Positions 16,708 to 25,325 of a stretch of DNA of 64,000 bases are shown one piece after another (the stretch's first letter is position 1; each line of letters opens with the position of its first letter). Source of the stretch: Pseudomonas sp. R5-89-07 (lineage in GTDB: Bacteria > Pseudomonadota > Gammaproteobacteria > Pseudomonadales > Pseudomonadaceae); NCBI RefSeq assembly GCF_003851685.1, contig NZ_CP027727.1, positions 2,790,001-2,854,000 of the forward strand, given 5' to 3'. Under the pieces are notes generated by a model. That model saw only the letters and a list, made by a program, of their open reading frames with translations. It was not told the DNA's origin and made no database searches. The position numbers were made by a program, and so were the translations under genes.

Positions 16708-17946
16708 TCAGGCGACAGTTGTATGGCGAGCGAAGGATGGTTTTGCCAATGTCTCCGGCATGGCCAGCAAAACCAGCAGCAACGCCATGGCTGCGACCCC
16801 GGCGAGGGTCAGGAAGGCGGCGTTGTAGCCGGCCAGTTGCACCACGAAACCGGCCAGGCTGCTGCTCAGTGCCGCGCCCAGGCCAAATACGGTGGACAGC
16901 ACGCCGAGGCTGACATTAAAGCGACCGCTGCCTTGGGTCAGGTCCTTGACGATCACGGGGAACAGCGCGCCAAAAATGCCTGCGCCAATGCCATCGAGCA
17001 TCTGCACGGCAACCAGCCAGTACGGGTCGCTGGACAAGGTATAGAGCACGCCGCGCAGCGGCAGAATCATGAAGCCGGCCACTAGCAGCGGCTTGCGCCC
17101 CCACACGTCAGCCTTGGCCCCCACGAGCATCGCCGTCGGCACCATTACCAGTTGCGCGGCGACGATGCAGGCCGACGTCAACGGTGTGGCCATCTGCAGG
17201 TTGATCTGCGACAGCTTCTGGCTGACCAGCGGCAGCATCGCCGCATTGGCCAGGTGAAACAGCGCGCAGCAAATGGCGAACAGCAGCAACGGGCGGTTGG
17301 CCAGCAACACCGTCAGGCCCGAGGGCTGTTCATGGTCAGTCTGATGCGCCGGGTCGAAGCCGCGGGCCACCTCATGGTCGATCGCCTTGGCGGGTACGCA
17401 ACCGACTGCGATGACACTGGCCACAGCCATGAATGCCATCAGGTAAAACACCACCACCGGCCCGAACAGATACGCCAGGCCTCCGGCCAGCAGTGCCGCC
17501 ACGGCGTTGCCGGCATGATTGAAGGTTTCGTTGCGCCCGGTACGTCGGGTAAATGCGCGCGGCCCGGTGATTCCCAGGGAAATCGCGGAAATTGCCGGGG
17601 CAAACACCGACGCGGCGATGGCGCTGGCGGCCTGGGTCAGCGCCACCCAGCCAAACGAACTGACGAAGGGCAGCATCAGGCAACTGAGCGTGACCAGCAG
17701 CGCCGCAAGCGCGATCACCGTGCGTTTGCTGCGGGTACGGTCGATAAGCGCCCCCGCCGGCCCTTGGGTGACCAGCCCGCAAATGCCCGCCAGGGTCATG
17801 ACCACGCCAATACTGGCCGGGTCCCATTGGTGGACCGCCAGCAAATAGATCGCCAGGTACGGGCCCAGCCCGTCGCGCACATCCGCAAGAAAGAAATTCA
17901 GGCCGTCCAGGGACAGTGCAGTGCGCAGGTTTGAGTGATGGGCCAC
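16708..17946 (-). CDS. MFS transporter
   Basis: A 412-residue protein with twelve predicted helices. LSLDGLNFFLADVRDGLGPY at the N-terminus, the loop GALIDRTRSKRTV between helices 2 and 3 and GAKADVWGRKPLL between 8 and 9 are MFS motif-A-like. The N-terminal DVRDGLGPYLA is typical of a proteobacterial subgroup without assigned substrate. It stands alone, 140 bp from ybiT. Confidence 0.8.
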   Translation of the reverse strand: MAHHSNLRTALSLDGLNFFLADVRDGLGPYLAIYLLAVHQWDPASIGVVMTLAGICGLVTQGPAGALIDRTRSKRTVIALAALLVTLSCLMLPFVSSFGWVALTQAASAIAASVFAPAISAISLGITGPRAFTRRTGRNETFNHAGNAVAALLAGGLAYLFGPVVVFYLMAFMAVASVIAVGCVPAKAIDHEVARGFDPAHQTDHEQPSGLTVLLANRPLLLFAICCALFHLANAAMLPLVSQKLSQINLQMATPLTSACIVAAQLVMVPTAMLVGAKADVWGRKPLLVAGFMILPLRGVLYTLSSDPYWLVAVQMLDGIGAGIFGALFPVIVKDLTQGSGRFNVSLGVLSTVFGLGAALSSSLAGFVVQLAGYNAAFLTLAGVAAMALLLVLLAMPETLAKPSFARHTTVA

Positions 17947-18058
17947 GTGGCAACCTTCGAAAGCGCAGTCCAGGGGCTGAACACGCGTTGGGTTAGTGAC
18001 CGGCGCTTCTCGCGATAAGTTCGCGGTTGCTTAAGGTTTGCTGCCGGGTTTTGCACGC

Positions 18059-18085
18059 AAAAAAAGCCCGCGAGTCATCGCGGGC
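18059..18085 (-). terminator. Rho-independent terminator for the TIGR03067-like gene
   Basis: GCCCGCGA at 18066-18073 pairs with TCGCGGGC at 18078-18085 (8-bp stem, GTCA loop). Seven A bases at 18059-18065 give a T-run after the stem on the minus strand, so it ends transcription coming from 18566. Confidence 0.85.
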
Positions 18086-18179
18086 CAAGGGAATTCACTG
18101 GAGTAGGTAGGCTCACCCTATAGGTCGCAACGTGAAGGCCTTGTGAAAATGCGGTGATCAAAGCGGATAAGGGAAGCAT

Positions 18180-18566
18180 TCATGCCCGACGCACGAAGGT
18201 GCGCATGGTTTGCCCCGGGCCTGTGCTGAATACGGTTGGCCGAGGCATGCCTTCATCGGCCGCGATAAATACAAAATGATCGCCTTCGAGCCGGTAGCTG
18301 GCCGGTAACGACTTGCCGGCGTCTTCGCCGATGGCGTCTACCCAGATAATGCTCTTGGGCGTGGTGGTGGCATCCAAGACAAAACGCCCAGCCAGCAAAA
18401 GCTCACCCTCGACTGTGACCACTTCAAACGTATCCCCGCTGATCGTGGTAATCGCACCTGGCGCGCTATGTGCATCGGCCGGGTTGAAGACGCCACTGTC
18501 CTCGAGGGCGGTTTGTTCCCAGGCGCCTTGCAGGGCTTGGTAATCGGTGACTGAAGGCGAGGGCAT
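18180..18566 (-). CDS. TIGR03067-like small protein
   Basis: A 128-residue soluble protein without signal peptide. YQALQGAWEQTALEDSG at the N-terminus, then TTISGDTFEVV, GRFVLDATTTPKSIIW and a closing YRLEGDHFVF resemble the TIGR03067/lipocalin-like repeat family, of unknown function. It is a single gene with its own terminator on the left and a 337-bp intergenic region on the right. Confidence 0.6.
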   Translation of the reverse strand: MPSPSVTDYQALQGAWEQTALEDSGVFNPADAHSAPGAITTISGDTFEVVTVEGELLLAGRFVLDATTTPKSIIWVDAIGEDAGKSLPASYRLEGDHFVFIAADEGMPRPTVFSTGPGQTMRTFVRRA

Positions 18567-18903
18567 GCAATTTCCTTTTGCTGAGGGACGAGGCGGGCGA
18601 TTGTACCTGCACTGTAACGGTGCTTACGAGGGAGGGATTTTTTTCTTTAAAAGACAGCTATTTGACAGCTTTTTCATGTTGTATTGACTACGCTTGAAGC
18701 GTGATTAGTCCCACAACAAGATGTCTTTGAGACTACGCGTCGACATAAATCAGAAATAATCCTTTAATTGGTGGGATTTTTCGTCAGACTGAGTGGTCAG
18801 ATTGCCATTGTTCAGCCGTGCTCAGGGCGTTGTCCCTGGTTTTGAAGCCGTTTGGCTTCTTCTAAGTGATGGCCTTTTAATATTAATTTAAGGTGTTTCT
18901 ATT
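18567..18903. other. AT-richer intergenic region upstream of wzz
   Basis: No coding frame. The region is clearly richer in A/T than its surroundings and must hold the wzz promoter; TTGACT and TTGAGA are possible -35 boxes but no convincing -10 pairs with them. Near the gene two small hairpins occur in a row: CAGGG/CCCTG at 18823-18838 and GAAGCC-GTTT-GGCTTC at 18844-18859, the second followed by TTCT. Confidence 0.6.
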
Positions 18904-20241
18904 TTGAATCGAACTTCCCCGCCTGCGCCTGCTGCCGCGTCTGATGAAATTGATCTGTTTGAATTGTTTAATGCCATCTGGCGGCAAAAAAAGCTGATCG
19001 TGGGTTGTACGGTTCTGGCCGGAGTTCTGGGCGCGGGCTATGCCTTTCTGGCACCCAAGACCTACGAGGTCAGCAGCGTGCTGCGGCCTGCGGCGATCAA
19101 CGAACTGGACGCGTTGAACCGTTCCGAAGTGTATAAATTGCCGCCCGCCGATGCGTTGCTTAAAGTGGGTGCGCAGTTGGACTCCTACGAGGCGCGCCTG
19201 GGCTTCTTCAAGGATCACGAGGAATTGTTCAAGGCGTTTCAGAAGCCTGGGCAAACTCTGGAGCAGAGCTTTGAAGCCTTTAACCGCAACTCGGTGAATC
19301 TGATCCTGCCGGACCCGAAGAAGTCCGACTCCTTGAGCAACTATATTCGCCTGGAATTGCAGTACCCGACCGATGTTGACGGGGTGAAGATTCTCAACGG
19401 GTTTGTCGACTACGCCATTGCCGCAGAGCGTCAGCAGGTCGGCGCCGACCTCAAGGTGATCGTGAATAACCGCCTGGCCGAACTCAAGGGCAAGATCGAC
19501 GCCGCCCGCGCCAACTACGACACCGACAAGGAATCGAAGATCGCCAAACTGCTTGAGGCGGACCGGCTCAAGCGCGCCCAATTGCAGGATGAGCTCAGCG
19601 CCCTGCGGTTGCAGATGAAAATGGAGCGCACCAACCGCCTGGCAGAATTGGCCGAAGCCATCAGCATCGCTCAGTCCATGGGGATCAAGACGCCGACCAC
19701 GCCATCCTCCATGGCTGACTCCGCGCGAACCGGCTCCAGCCAGGTAATGCGCACCGAGGTCAACAATCAGAAGATTCCGCTGTACTTCCTGGGTACCGAG
19801 GCGCTGGAGGCCGAGCGCGCTGCGCTGCAAAAGCGCACCAGCGATGACTTCACCAACCCGCGTATTGCCGAAATTGGCAAGGAACTCCAGCTGTTGGACG
19901 CCAACCGCGAAGTTGAAGTACTGCGCAAGCGCGGTAATGAAGACATCTTCCTGCAGGACGTTGAGCCGCTTCGCGCCGAAGTCGCCCGGTTGCGCGGTTT
20001 GAATATCGACATGAGCAACCTGAAACTGGTGACGATTGACCGCCGCGCCCAAGAGCCTTTGTCGCCGATTAAACCAAAAAAATCCCTGGTCATTGCGTTG
20101 AGCCTGGTGGGTGGATTGCTGCTCGGACTGATGATCGCGCTGATCCGCCATTTGGTGCTTACCCAGCGTCGTGCCGTACCTTATTCAGCCTTGGAAGACG
20201 GCAGTTTTTCCCGGCGTGAGCGCAAGGACGATCAGCTCTAA
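18904..20241 (+). CDS. wzz: Wzz-type polysaccharide chain length determinant
   Basis: A 445-residue inner-membrane protein: helix 1 at about 29-50, a long periplasmic coiled-coil domain, and helix 2 near 400-420 preceded by the proline-rich PLSPIKPKKS, the hallmark of Wzz co-polymerases. These proteins set the length distribution of O-antigen or capsule. At 445 residues it is longer than enterobacterial Wzz (about 325), as in other Pseudomonas long-chain regulators. The start is TTG at 18904 with AAGGTG eight bases before. No wzy/wzx or glycosyltransferase gene adjoins it. Confidence 0.88.
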   Translation: MNRTSPPAPAAASDEIDLFELFNAIWRQKKLIVGCTVLAGVLGAGYAFLAPKTYEVSSVLRPAAINELDALNRSEVYKLPPADALLKVGAQLDSYEARLGFFKDHEELFKAFQKPGQTLEQSFEAFNRNSVNLILPDPKKSDSLSNYIRLELQYPTDVDGVKILNGFVDYAIAAERQQVGADLKVIVNNRLAELKGKIDAARANYDTDKESKIAKLLEADRLKRAQLQDELSALRLQMKMERTNRLAELAEAISIAQSMGIKTPTTPSSMADSARTGSSQVMRTEVNNQKIPLYFLGTEALEAERAALQKRTSDDFTNPRIAEIGKELQLLDANREVEVLRKRGNEDIFLQDVEPLRAEVARLRGLNIDMSNLKLVTIDRRAQEPLSPIKPKKSLVIALSLVGGLLLGLMIALIRHLVLTQRRAVPYSALEDGSFSRRERKDDQL

Positions 20242-20260
20242 GCCCTGGCAATGCCCTCTG

Positions 20261-20286
20261 GCAGGCGGGTCTTGGGGCCCGCCTGC
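20261..20286 (+). terminator. Hairpin downstream of wzz
   Basis: GCAGGCGGG at 20261-20269 pairs perfectly with CCCGCCTGC at 20278-20286 around an 8-nt loop, 20 bp after the wzz stop. No T-run follows. Confidence 0.55.
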
Positions 20287-20330
20287 TCATCCCCTCCAAC
20301 ACACTCAGTAGACAGCTTTTCACAATTCTT

Positions 20331-20347
20331 AGTTAACCTTTGGTTAC
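20331..20347 (+). promoter_or_regulatory. Possible PhoP-box-like direct repeat before lpxO
   Basis: AGTTAA (20331-20336), 5 bp, GGTTAC (20342-20347) form an 11-bp-spaced direct repeat like the PhoP box (G/T)GTTTA-N5-(G/T)GTTTA. A weak -10 candidate TAAATA follows about ten bases on. lpxO is PhoPQ-linked in Salmonella; the link here is inference. Confidence 0.25.
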
Positions 20348-20494
20348 AAAGTATGGCTAAATAACGGCCAATGGTCACACATCACTGGCTTCCAGCCGCT
20401 CGTGTGGTCTGTATGTGAATTGTGATTTCAGGTGCTGCTTATCCATCCTCGGCCGTTGTGGGCACGCAGGAGCAGCCTGTTCTCTCCCTGACGT

Positions 20495-21406
20495 GTGACG
20501 AATCCCTTGAAACTCATCATTGTTGCTCTCTACGTTGCCTCCATCGCGTATGTACATTTGCGTGGCCGGGTGCGACACAAGCTGGGCCGCCAGCTTAGCG
20601 ATCACTCGACGTTCCTTGCGCCGATCAACTGCTTCCTTTACCTGTTCTCCAAACAACCGAGCCGTCCTTTCCTGTCACCCAGCGACTTTCCGGACCTGAG
20701 TCCGTTGCAGGAGCACTGGCAAGAGATTCGCCAGGAAGGCCAGAACCTGATGCGCGCCGGGGAGATCAAGCGTTCGGAGCAGTACAACGACGTGGGTTTC
20801 AACTCGTTTTTCAAATCCGGCTGGAAACGCTTCTATCTGAAGTGGTACGGCGACAGTCACCCCTCGGCGATGAAGCTGTGCCCACGCACCACCGAGCTGG
20901 TGCAAAGCATCGGCTCGATCAAGGCCGCAATGTTTGCCGAGCTGCCACCGGGTTCCAAACTGGTGCGTCACCGTGACCCGTACGCGGGCTCCTACCGTTA
21001 TCATTTGGGGCTGGATACCCCTAACGATCCGGGTTGCTATATCAATGTGGACGGCGAGAGCTACTACTGGCGCGACGGCGAACCGGTGATGTTCGACGAG
21101 ACCTACATTCATTACGCGGAAAACACCACGCCCCACAACCGCATCATTCTGTTCTGCGACATCGAGCGGCCGATGAAATACCGCTGGGCAGCCGCCTTCA
21201 ACCGCTGGTTCAGCCGCAATGTAATGGCCGCCGCAGGCTCGCCCAATGATGAGGGCGACAAGACCGGCGGCCTCAACCGCGCCTTTACCCGCTTGTACAA
21301 GATCAGGCTGCGCGGCAAGGAGCTCAAAAAACGCAATCGCACGCGCTATTACCTGGAAAAGTGGGCGATCTTCGCTGGCTTGGCGTTGATTTTCATCCTC
21401 ATCTGA
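20495..21406 (+). CDS. lpxO: Lipid A hydroxylase LpxO (aspartyl/asparaginyl beta-hydroxylase family)
   Basis: A 303-residue Fe(II)/2-oxoglutarate dioxygenase anchored at the inner membrane by helices at the N-terminus (residues 5-20) and C-terminus (WAIFAGLALIFILI). It 2-hydroxylates a secondary acyl chain of lipid A. Key motifs are MFAELPPGSKLVRHRDPYAG (iron-binding HxD) and FDETYIHYAENTT (second His), with a final Arg in HNRIILFCDIERP. The assigned start is GTG at 20495; no strong ribosome site is visible, so a nearby start is possible. A single gene. Confidence 0.9.
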   Translation: MTNPLKLIIVALYVASIAYVHLRGRVRHKLGRQLSDHSTFLAPINCFLYLFSKQPSRPFLSPSDFPDLSPLQEHWQEIRQEGQNLMRAGEIKRSEQYNDVGFNSFFKSGWKRFYLKWYGDSHPSAMKLCPRTTELVQSIGSIKAAMFAELPPGSKLVRHRDPYAGSYRYHLGLDTPNDPGCYINVDGESYYWRDGEPVMFDETYIHYAENTTPHNRIILFCDIERPMKYRWAAAFNRWFSRNVMAAAGSPNDEGDKTGGLNRAFTRLYKIRLRGKELKKRNRTRYYLEKWAIFAGLALIFILI

Positions 21407-21425
21407 ACCCCGCCCAGGGCGCGAA

Positions 21426-23951
21426 TCACTTCGGTGGCTTCGCGCCCAGCTTGTCCCACATCCGCTTGCTGATCTTTTGCCGATTGGCGTAACCGGCCCA
21501 GGGGTCGTCCTTTAGATCCTGCAAACGTTCGTGCAGGTTGGCCACGGTCCATTGCTGGGCGCCGCGCAAGCCGCTCAATTCGTCCCGACTGACCGGTACC
21601 GAAACCGGCAGGCCTGGTCGCGCGCGTACGGAGTAGGCGGCAACCGTACTGGCACCCCGGCTGTTGCGCAGGTAGTCGATGAAGATTTTACCCACGCGGT
21701 TTTTCGGGCCGCTGGTGGCGGTAAAGCGCTCGGGCAGCTGGCGGGTCATGAATTCGGCGATGGCCTTGGCGAAGGCTTTCACGCTGTCCCAGTTATCTCG
21801 CCGCGCCAGCGGTACGACCAGGTGCAGGCCTTTGCCACCGCTGGTTTTGACGAAGGCTTGCAAGCCCAACTCGTCCAGCACCGACAGGGTCAGTTGCGCG
21901 GCTTCCAGCATGGATTTCCACGGTAGGGCCGGGTCCGGGTCGAGGTCGAGCACGAACAGATCGGGGGTTTCGATCTTGTCGGTGGTGGCGCCCCAGGTGT
22001 GCAACTCGACCGTGCCCATTTGCACGGCGCCGACCAGGGCGTCCACGGTATCGATTTCCATCAGGCGGGCATGACTGGGGTCCAGCGCCTGGTCCAATTG
22101 CTTGATGTGGGGAATCGTCATGCGCTCGACGTGCTTCTGGAAGAACTGTTCGCCTTCGACGCCTTCCGGCGCCCTGAGCAGCGAGACGGGCCGGTTGCGC
22201 AGAAAGGGCAGGATCCAGTCGCTGATGTCGGCGTAGAACTGCGCCAATTGCTGCTTTTGCGTGCCGCTCTGCTTGTCGATAACACGATCGGGGTGGGTAA
22301 TTTTCAGGTCCTTCACGGTTTTAACGTCCTTCTCGGTTTTTTTCGCCGTTGGCGCCTTGACCGATTTGGCTGTGCGCGGCTGTTCATGAATGATCTGTGC
22401 CGCCGGCTTGTCGGTGCGCATGCCCACAAATGCAGCCTGGCGCACCACGCCTTCGCGGGTCCACTCGGCAAATTGCACTTCACCCACCAGGCTCGGCTCG
22501 ACCCAGTGCACGCCACGGGCCTGGGCGCTGGTCAACGGTTTTTGCAGGGGCGAGTCTTTGCGCTCGAGCACAGTGAGCTTGGCATAGATAGCTTTGAGCG
22601 AGGCCTGGTCGAAGCCGGTTCCCACGCGCCCGGCATATACCAGCCCGGCATCATCGTTGACCGCCAGTAGCAGCGCGCCAAACCCGCTACGCGAACCTTG
22701 GGGGTGGGTATAGCCGACAATCACGAACTCCTGGCGCAAGCGGCATTTGAGCTTGATCCAATCGGCGCTGCGACGGGTCACGTAGGGGCTGCCGGCGCGC
22801 TTGCCGATCACGCCTTCCAGGGCCAGGTCGCAGGCGCTTTCGAAGATATCGTGGTGGTTGGCTGCAAACGCTTCGGAGAAACGCAGCAGCTTGCTCTTGC
22901 TGGCGGACAGCGCGGATTTAAGCGCGGCGCGACGATCTTCGACCGGGTCTTCGCGCTGATCGCGGCCATTCAGGAAGGGCGCGTCGAACAGGTAGTACAC
23001 GATGTCTAGGCTGCGCCCGATGTCGAAGGCATTCTGCAATGCCTGGAAATCCGGCAACCCATCGCCGTTGAGGCTGACCACTTCGCCGTCCAGCCAGCTG
23101 TCCTTGAGCTTGAGCGCTTCCAAGGCTTTGGCCTGGCGCGGCAGGCGCTCGGTCCAGTCATGGCCGTTGCGAGTGAACAGACGCACCTCACCGTCGCGAA
23201 TGCGCGCCAGAATGCGATAGCCGTCAAACTTGATCTCGTAGTGCCAGTCACCTTCGGGTGCCCGGTCGACCAGGGTCGCCAGTTGCGGGGCAAACTGCTC
23301 GGGCACGGCGGTTGCCTGCTTGCGCGGGGCCACCTTGGGTTTCGCTTTGGTTTTCGCTGGCGTTTTAGCCTTGGCCTTGGGTTTGCCGACCACGGCGTCG
23401 CTGAGCACGCTGGCGGGTTCGGCCTGGACAATATCGTATTCAGCGCTGGGCCGCGCCTGCTGGTCCTTTTCCTTGATCAACAGCCATTGCTCCTTGTCGC
23501 CGCTGCCCCTGAGCCGGGTGCGCACCAGGGTCCAGTCGCCGGAGAGTTTTTCACCGACCAGGCTGAACTTGAGCTTGCCGGCTGCATAGGCCTTATGCGG
23601 GTCATCATGGGGTTGCCAGATGCCACGGTCCCACACGATGACATCCCCCGCGCCGTATTGGCCGGCGGGGATACTGCCCTCGAAGCCACCGTAACTCAGG
23701 GGATGGTCTTCAACGTGAACCGCCAGGCGCTTCTGGCTCGGGTCCAGGCTCGGGCCCTTGGGCACTGCCCAGCTCAACAGCACACCGTCCAGTTCCAGGC
23801 GGAAGTCGTAGTGCAGGTTGCGCGCATCGTGTTTCTGGATCACAAAGCTCAAGGCCGAGGCTTTGCGTTTGGACGCCGGTGAGTCGCCGGCGGGCTCGGC
23901 GGTGATGCCGAAGTCGCGTTTGCGGTTGTACTCGCTCAGGGGCTTTGCCAT
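21426..23951 (-). CDS. ligD: Multifunctional non-homologous end-joining DNA ligase LigD
   Basis: An 841-residue fusion with the Pseudomonas domain order. Residues about 35-165 are the 3'-phosphoesterase (KHDARNLHYDFRLE); 165-215 a Lys/Ala/Pro-rich linker; about 220-510 the ATP-dependent ligase with catalytic Lys241 in KFDGYR; from about 545 the primase-polymerase (THPDRVI, LFVLDLDPDPALPW, VKTSGGKGLHLVVPL). It end-processes and seals double-strand breaks recruited by Ku. It is 24 bp downstream of ku, same strand, so both are one operon. All three active sites look intact. Confidence 0.95.
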   Translation of the reverse strand: MAKPLSEYNRKRDFGITAEPAGDSPASKRKASALSFVIQKHDARNLHYDFRLELDGVLLSWAVPKGPSLDPSQKRLAVHVEDHPLSYGGFEGSIPAGQYGAGDVIVWDRGIWQPHDDPHKAYAAGKLKFSLVGEKLSGDWTLVRTRLRGSGDKEQWLLIKEKDQQARPSAEYDIVQAEPASVLSDAVVGKPKAKAKTPAKTKAKPKVAPRKQATAVPEQFAPQLATLVDRAPEGDWHYEIKFDGYRILARIRDGEVRLFTRNGHDWTERLPRQAKALEALKLKDSWLDGEVVSLNGDGLPDFQALQNAFDIGRSLDIVYYLFDAPFLNGRDQREDPVEDRRAALKSALSASKSKLLRFSEAFAANHHDIFESACDLALEGVIGKRAGSPYVTRRSADWIKLKCRLRQEFVIVGYTHPQGSRSGFGALLLAVNDDAGLVYAGRVGTGFDQASLKAIYAKLTVLERKDSPLQKPLTSAQARGVHWVEPSLVGEVQFAEWTREGVVRQAAFVGMRTDKPAAQIIHEQPRTAKSVKAPTAKKTEKDVKTVKDLKITHPDRVIDKQSGTQKQQLAQFYADISDWILPFLRNRPVSLLRAPEGVEGEQFFQKHVERMTIPHIKQLDQALDPSHARLMEIDTVDALVGAVQMGTVELHTWGATTDKIETPDLFVLDLDPDPALPWKSMLEAAQLTLSVLDELGLQAFVKTSGGKGLHLVVPLARRDNWDSVKAFAKAIAEFMTRQLPERFTATSGPKNRVGKIFIDYLRNSRGASTVAAYSVRARPGLPVSVPVSRDELSGLRGAQQWTVANLHERLQDLKDDPWAGYANRQKISKRMWDKLGAKPPK

Positions 23952-23975
23952 GTCGTTCTCCAGCCAATGGCAGAC

Positions 23976-24815
23976 TCAAGAAGCCTTTTTGTTGGATTTT
24001 TTCGCGGCGGGTTTCTTGGCCGCCGGTTTGCCCGCCAGGCTGCGCTTGAGCAGTTCCGTCAGGTCGATCACATCGGCGGACTTGCGCTCTTCGCTGCCTT
24101 CGACCGATTCCACGTCTTCGATCTTGCCTTCCTTGGCCTTTTTCTCCACCAGCGCCATGATCTTTTCCTGGAAGGTGTCGCGGTATTCCTCGGGTTGCCA
24201 GTCGGCGCTCATGTCTTCCACCAGACGCTTGGCCATGTCCAGCTCACCCTTGGCGAGGGTGGGTTTGACCACATCCGCACCCAGCTCCAGTTCATCCAGG
24301 CTGCGCACCTCGGCGGGCCAGCGCAGCATGACCAGCACCAGCGCCGACTCCAGCGGCATCAGTGCGGCGAGGTGCTGCTTGGTGTGCAGCACCACATTGG
24401 CCAGGGCGACCTTGCCGGTTTTTTTCAGGGCCTCGCGCAGTAGCGCATAGACTTTGCCGCCGCGTTTATCGGGCGCCAGGAAGTAGGGCGTGTCGATGTT
24501 TTGCAGGGGGATCTGGTCGCTATCGACGAAGGCGATGATTTCGACAGTCTGGGTCGATTTGGGGTGAGCTGAACGGATTTCGTCCTCGCTGAGCACCACG
24601 TAGCGGCCTTTTTCAAAGGCGACGCCCTTGACGATATTTTCCTTGGTGATTTCCTTGCCCGTGGTCTTGTTGATGCGCTTGTAGCCCACCGGGTCCATGC
24701 TGCGTTTGTCCAGCCAGTCAAAATCAACGCCTTGGGAAGACGTCGCCGACACCAGCGACACCGGGATGTGAACCAAGCCGAAACTGATGGCGCCTTTCCA
24801 GATTGCCCGGGGCAT
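23976..24815 (-). CDS. ku: Non-homologous end joining protein Ku
   Basis: A 279-residue protein forming the homodimeric ring that threads DNA ends and recruits LigD. MPRAIWKGAISFGLVHIPVSL is the standard Ku opening (21 residues, positions 1-21), followed by GYKRINKTTGKEI and LVMLRWPAEVR. The C-terminus is a basic Lys/Ala-rich tail (AAKKPAAKKSNKKAS), which in bacterial Ku aids DNA binding and threading. First gene of the ku-ligD pair; its promoter faces the divergent small secreted protein gene across 184 bp. Confidence 0.95.
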   Translation of the reverse strand: MPRAIWKGAISFGLVHIPVSLVSATSSQGVDFDWLDKRSMDPVGYKRINKTTGKEITKENIVKGVAFEKGRYVVLSEDEIRSAHPKSTQTVEIIAFVDSDQIPLQNIDTPYFLAPDKRGGKVYALLREALKKTGKVALANVVLHTKQHLAALMPLESALVLVMLRWPAEVRSLDELELGADVVKPTLAKGELDMAKRLVEDMSADWQPEEYRDTFQEKIMALVEKKAKEGKIEDVESVEGSEERKSADVIDLTELLKRSLAGKPAAKKPAAKKSNKKAS

Positions 24816-24999
24816 AAGTACCTCTCCTGCAAAAATTAGCCTGTGTTCTGGTGACTCGCGGGCCTGGGCAAAAGTTTCGGCGAACGGATGCTCGGACAGA
24901 TCGTGTTACACCTGGTGAGAAAGTATTTAATGTCGCCATACGAACCCCTGGGGTAGCGTGTTATCGAAAGCACGTGTACTCGCAACGAGAGGCATCGTC

Positions 25000-25314
25000 A
25001 TGAACCGTTATGTGCGTCATCTTGCAGCGCTGGCATTGGGCCTGACCCTGGTTCCCCTGGCCCAGGCGCAAAACCTGCCGGGGCGTTACGACACCAATAA
25101 CAGCCCTATTCACCGAGCCAACCCCAACAGCATGCAGGGCACCCAGCCGAATGCGCCGGCCGTTCGCGGTATTCAGACCGCGCCGACCAACCCCCGGCCT
25201 ACCGTGGAAAACCGCGGCATCGGCAACAGCTATCCCAAGCGCGACGCCGCGCCCAGCCGCCCGAACACCGAAACCAAAGCTCCCACCTATGATGCCAACG
25301 GCAATCGCCGGTAA
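25000..25314 (+). CDS. Small secreted protein of unknown function
   Basis: A 104-residue protein with a clear Sec signal peptide (cut after PLAQAQ, about residue 24). The mature 80 residues are rich in Asn, Pro, Arg and Thr and predicted to be disordered, with repeats of the kind NPNSMQGTQPNAPAVRG and PTNPRPTVENRGIG. No catalytic motif is visible. CGAGAGG precedes the ATG at 25000. It lies 11 bp before the aldose sugar dehydrogenase gene and is likely in its operon. I do not recognise a named family. Confidence 0.7.
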   Translation: MNRYVRHLAALALGLTLVPLAQAQNLPGRYDTNNSPIHRANPNSMQGTQPNAPAVRGIQTAPTNPRPTVENRGIGNSYPKRDAAPSRPNTETKAPTYDANGNRR

Positions 25315-25325
25315 GGATCCGTCTT

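Noticed and set aside
18840..18900. JUMPstart/ops element before wzz
   Set aside because: No GGCGGTAG core seen.
24940..24999. AlgU-type promoter before the small secreted protein
   Set aside because: GAACCC-N16-TCGAA has the spacing but only about half the consensus bases; too weak to list.
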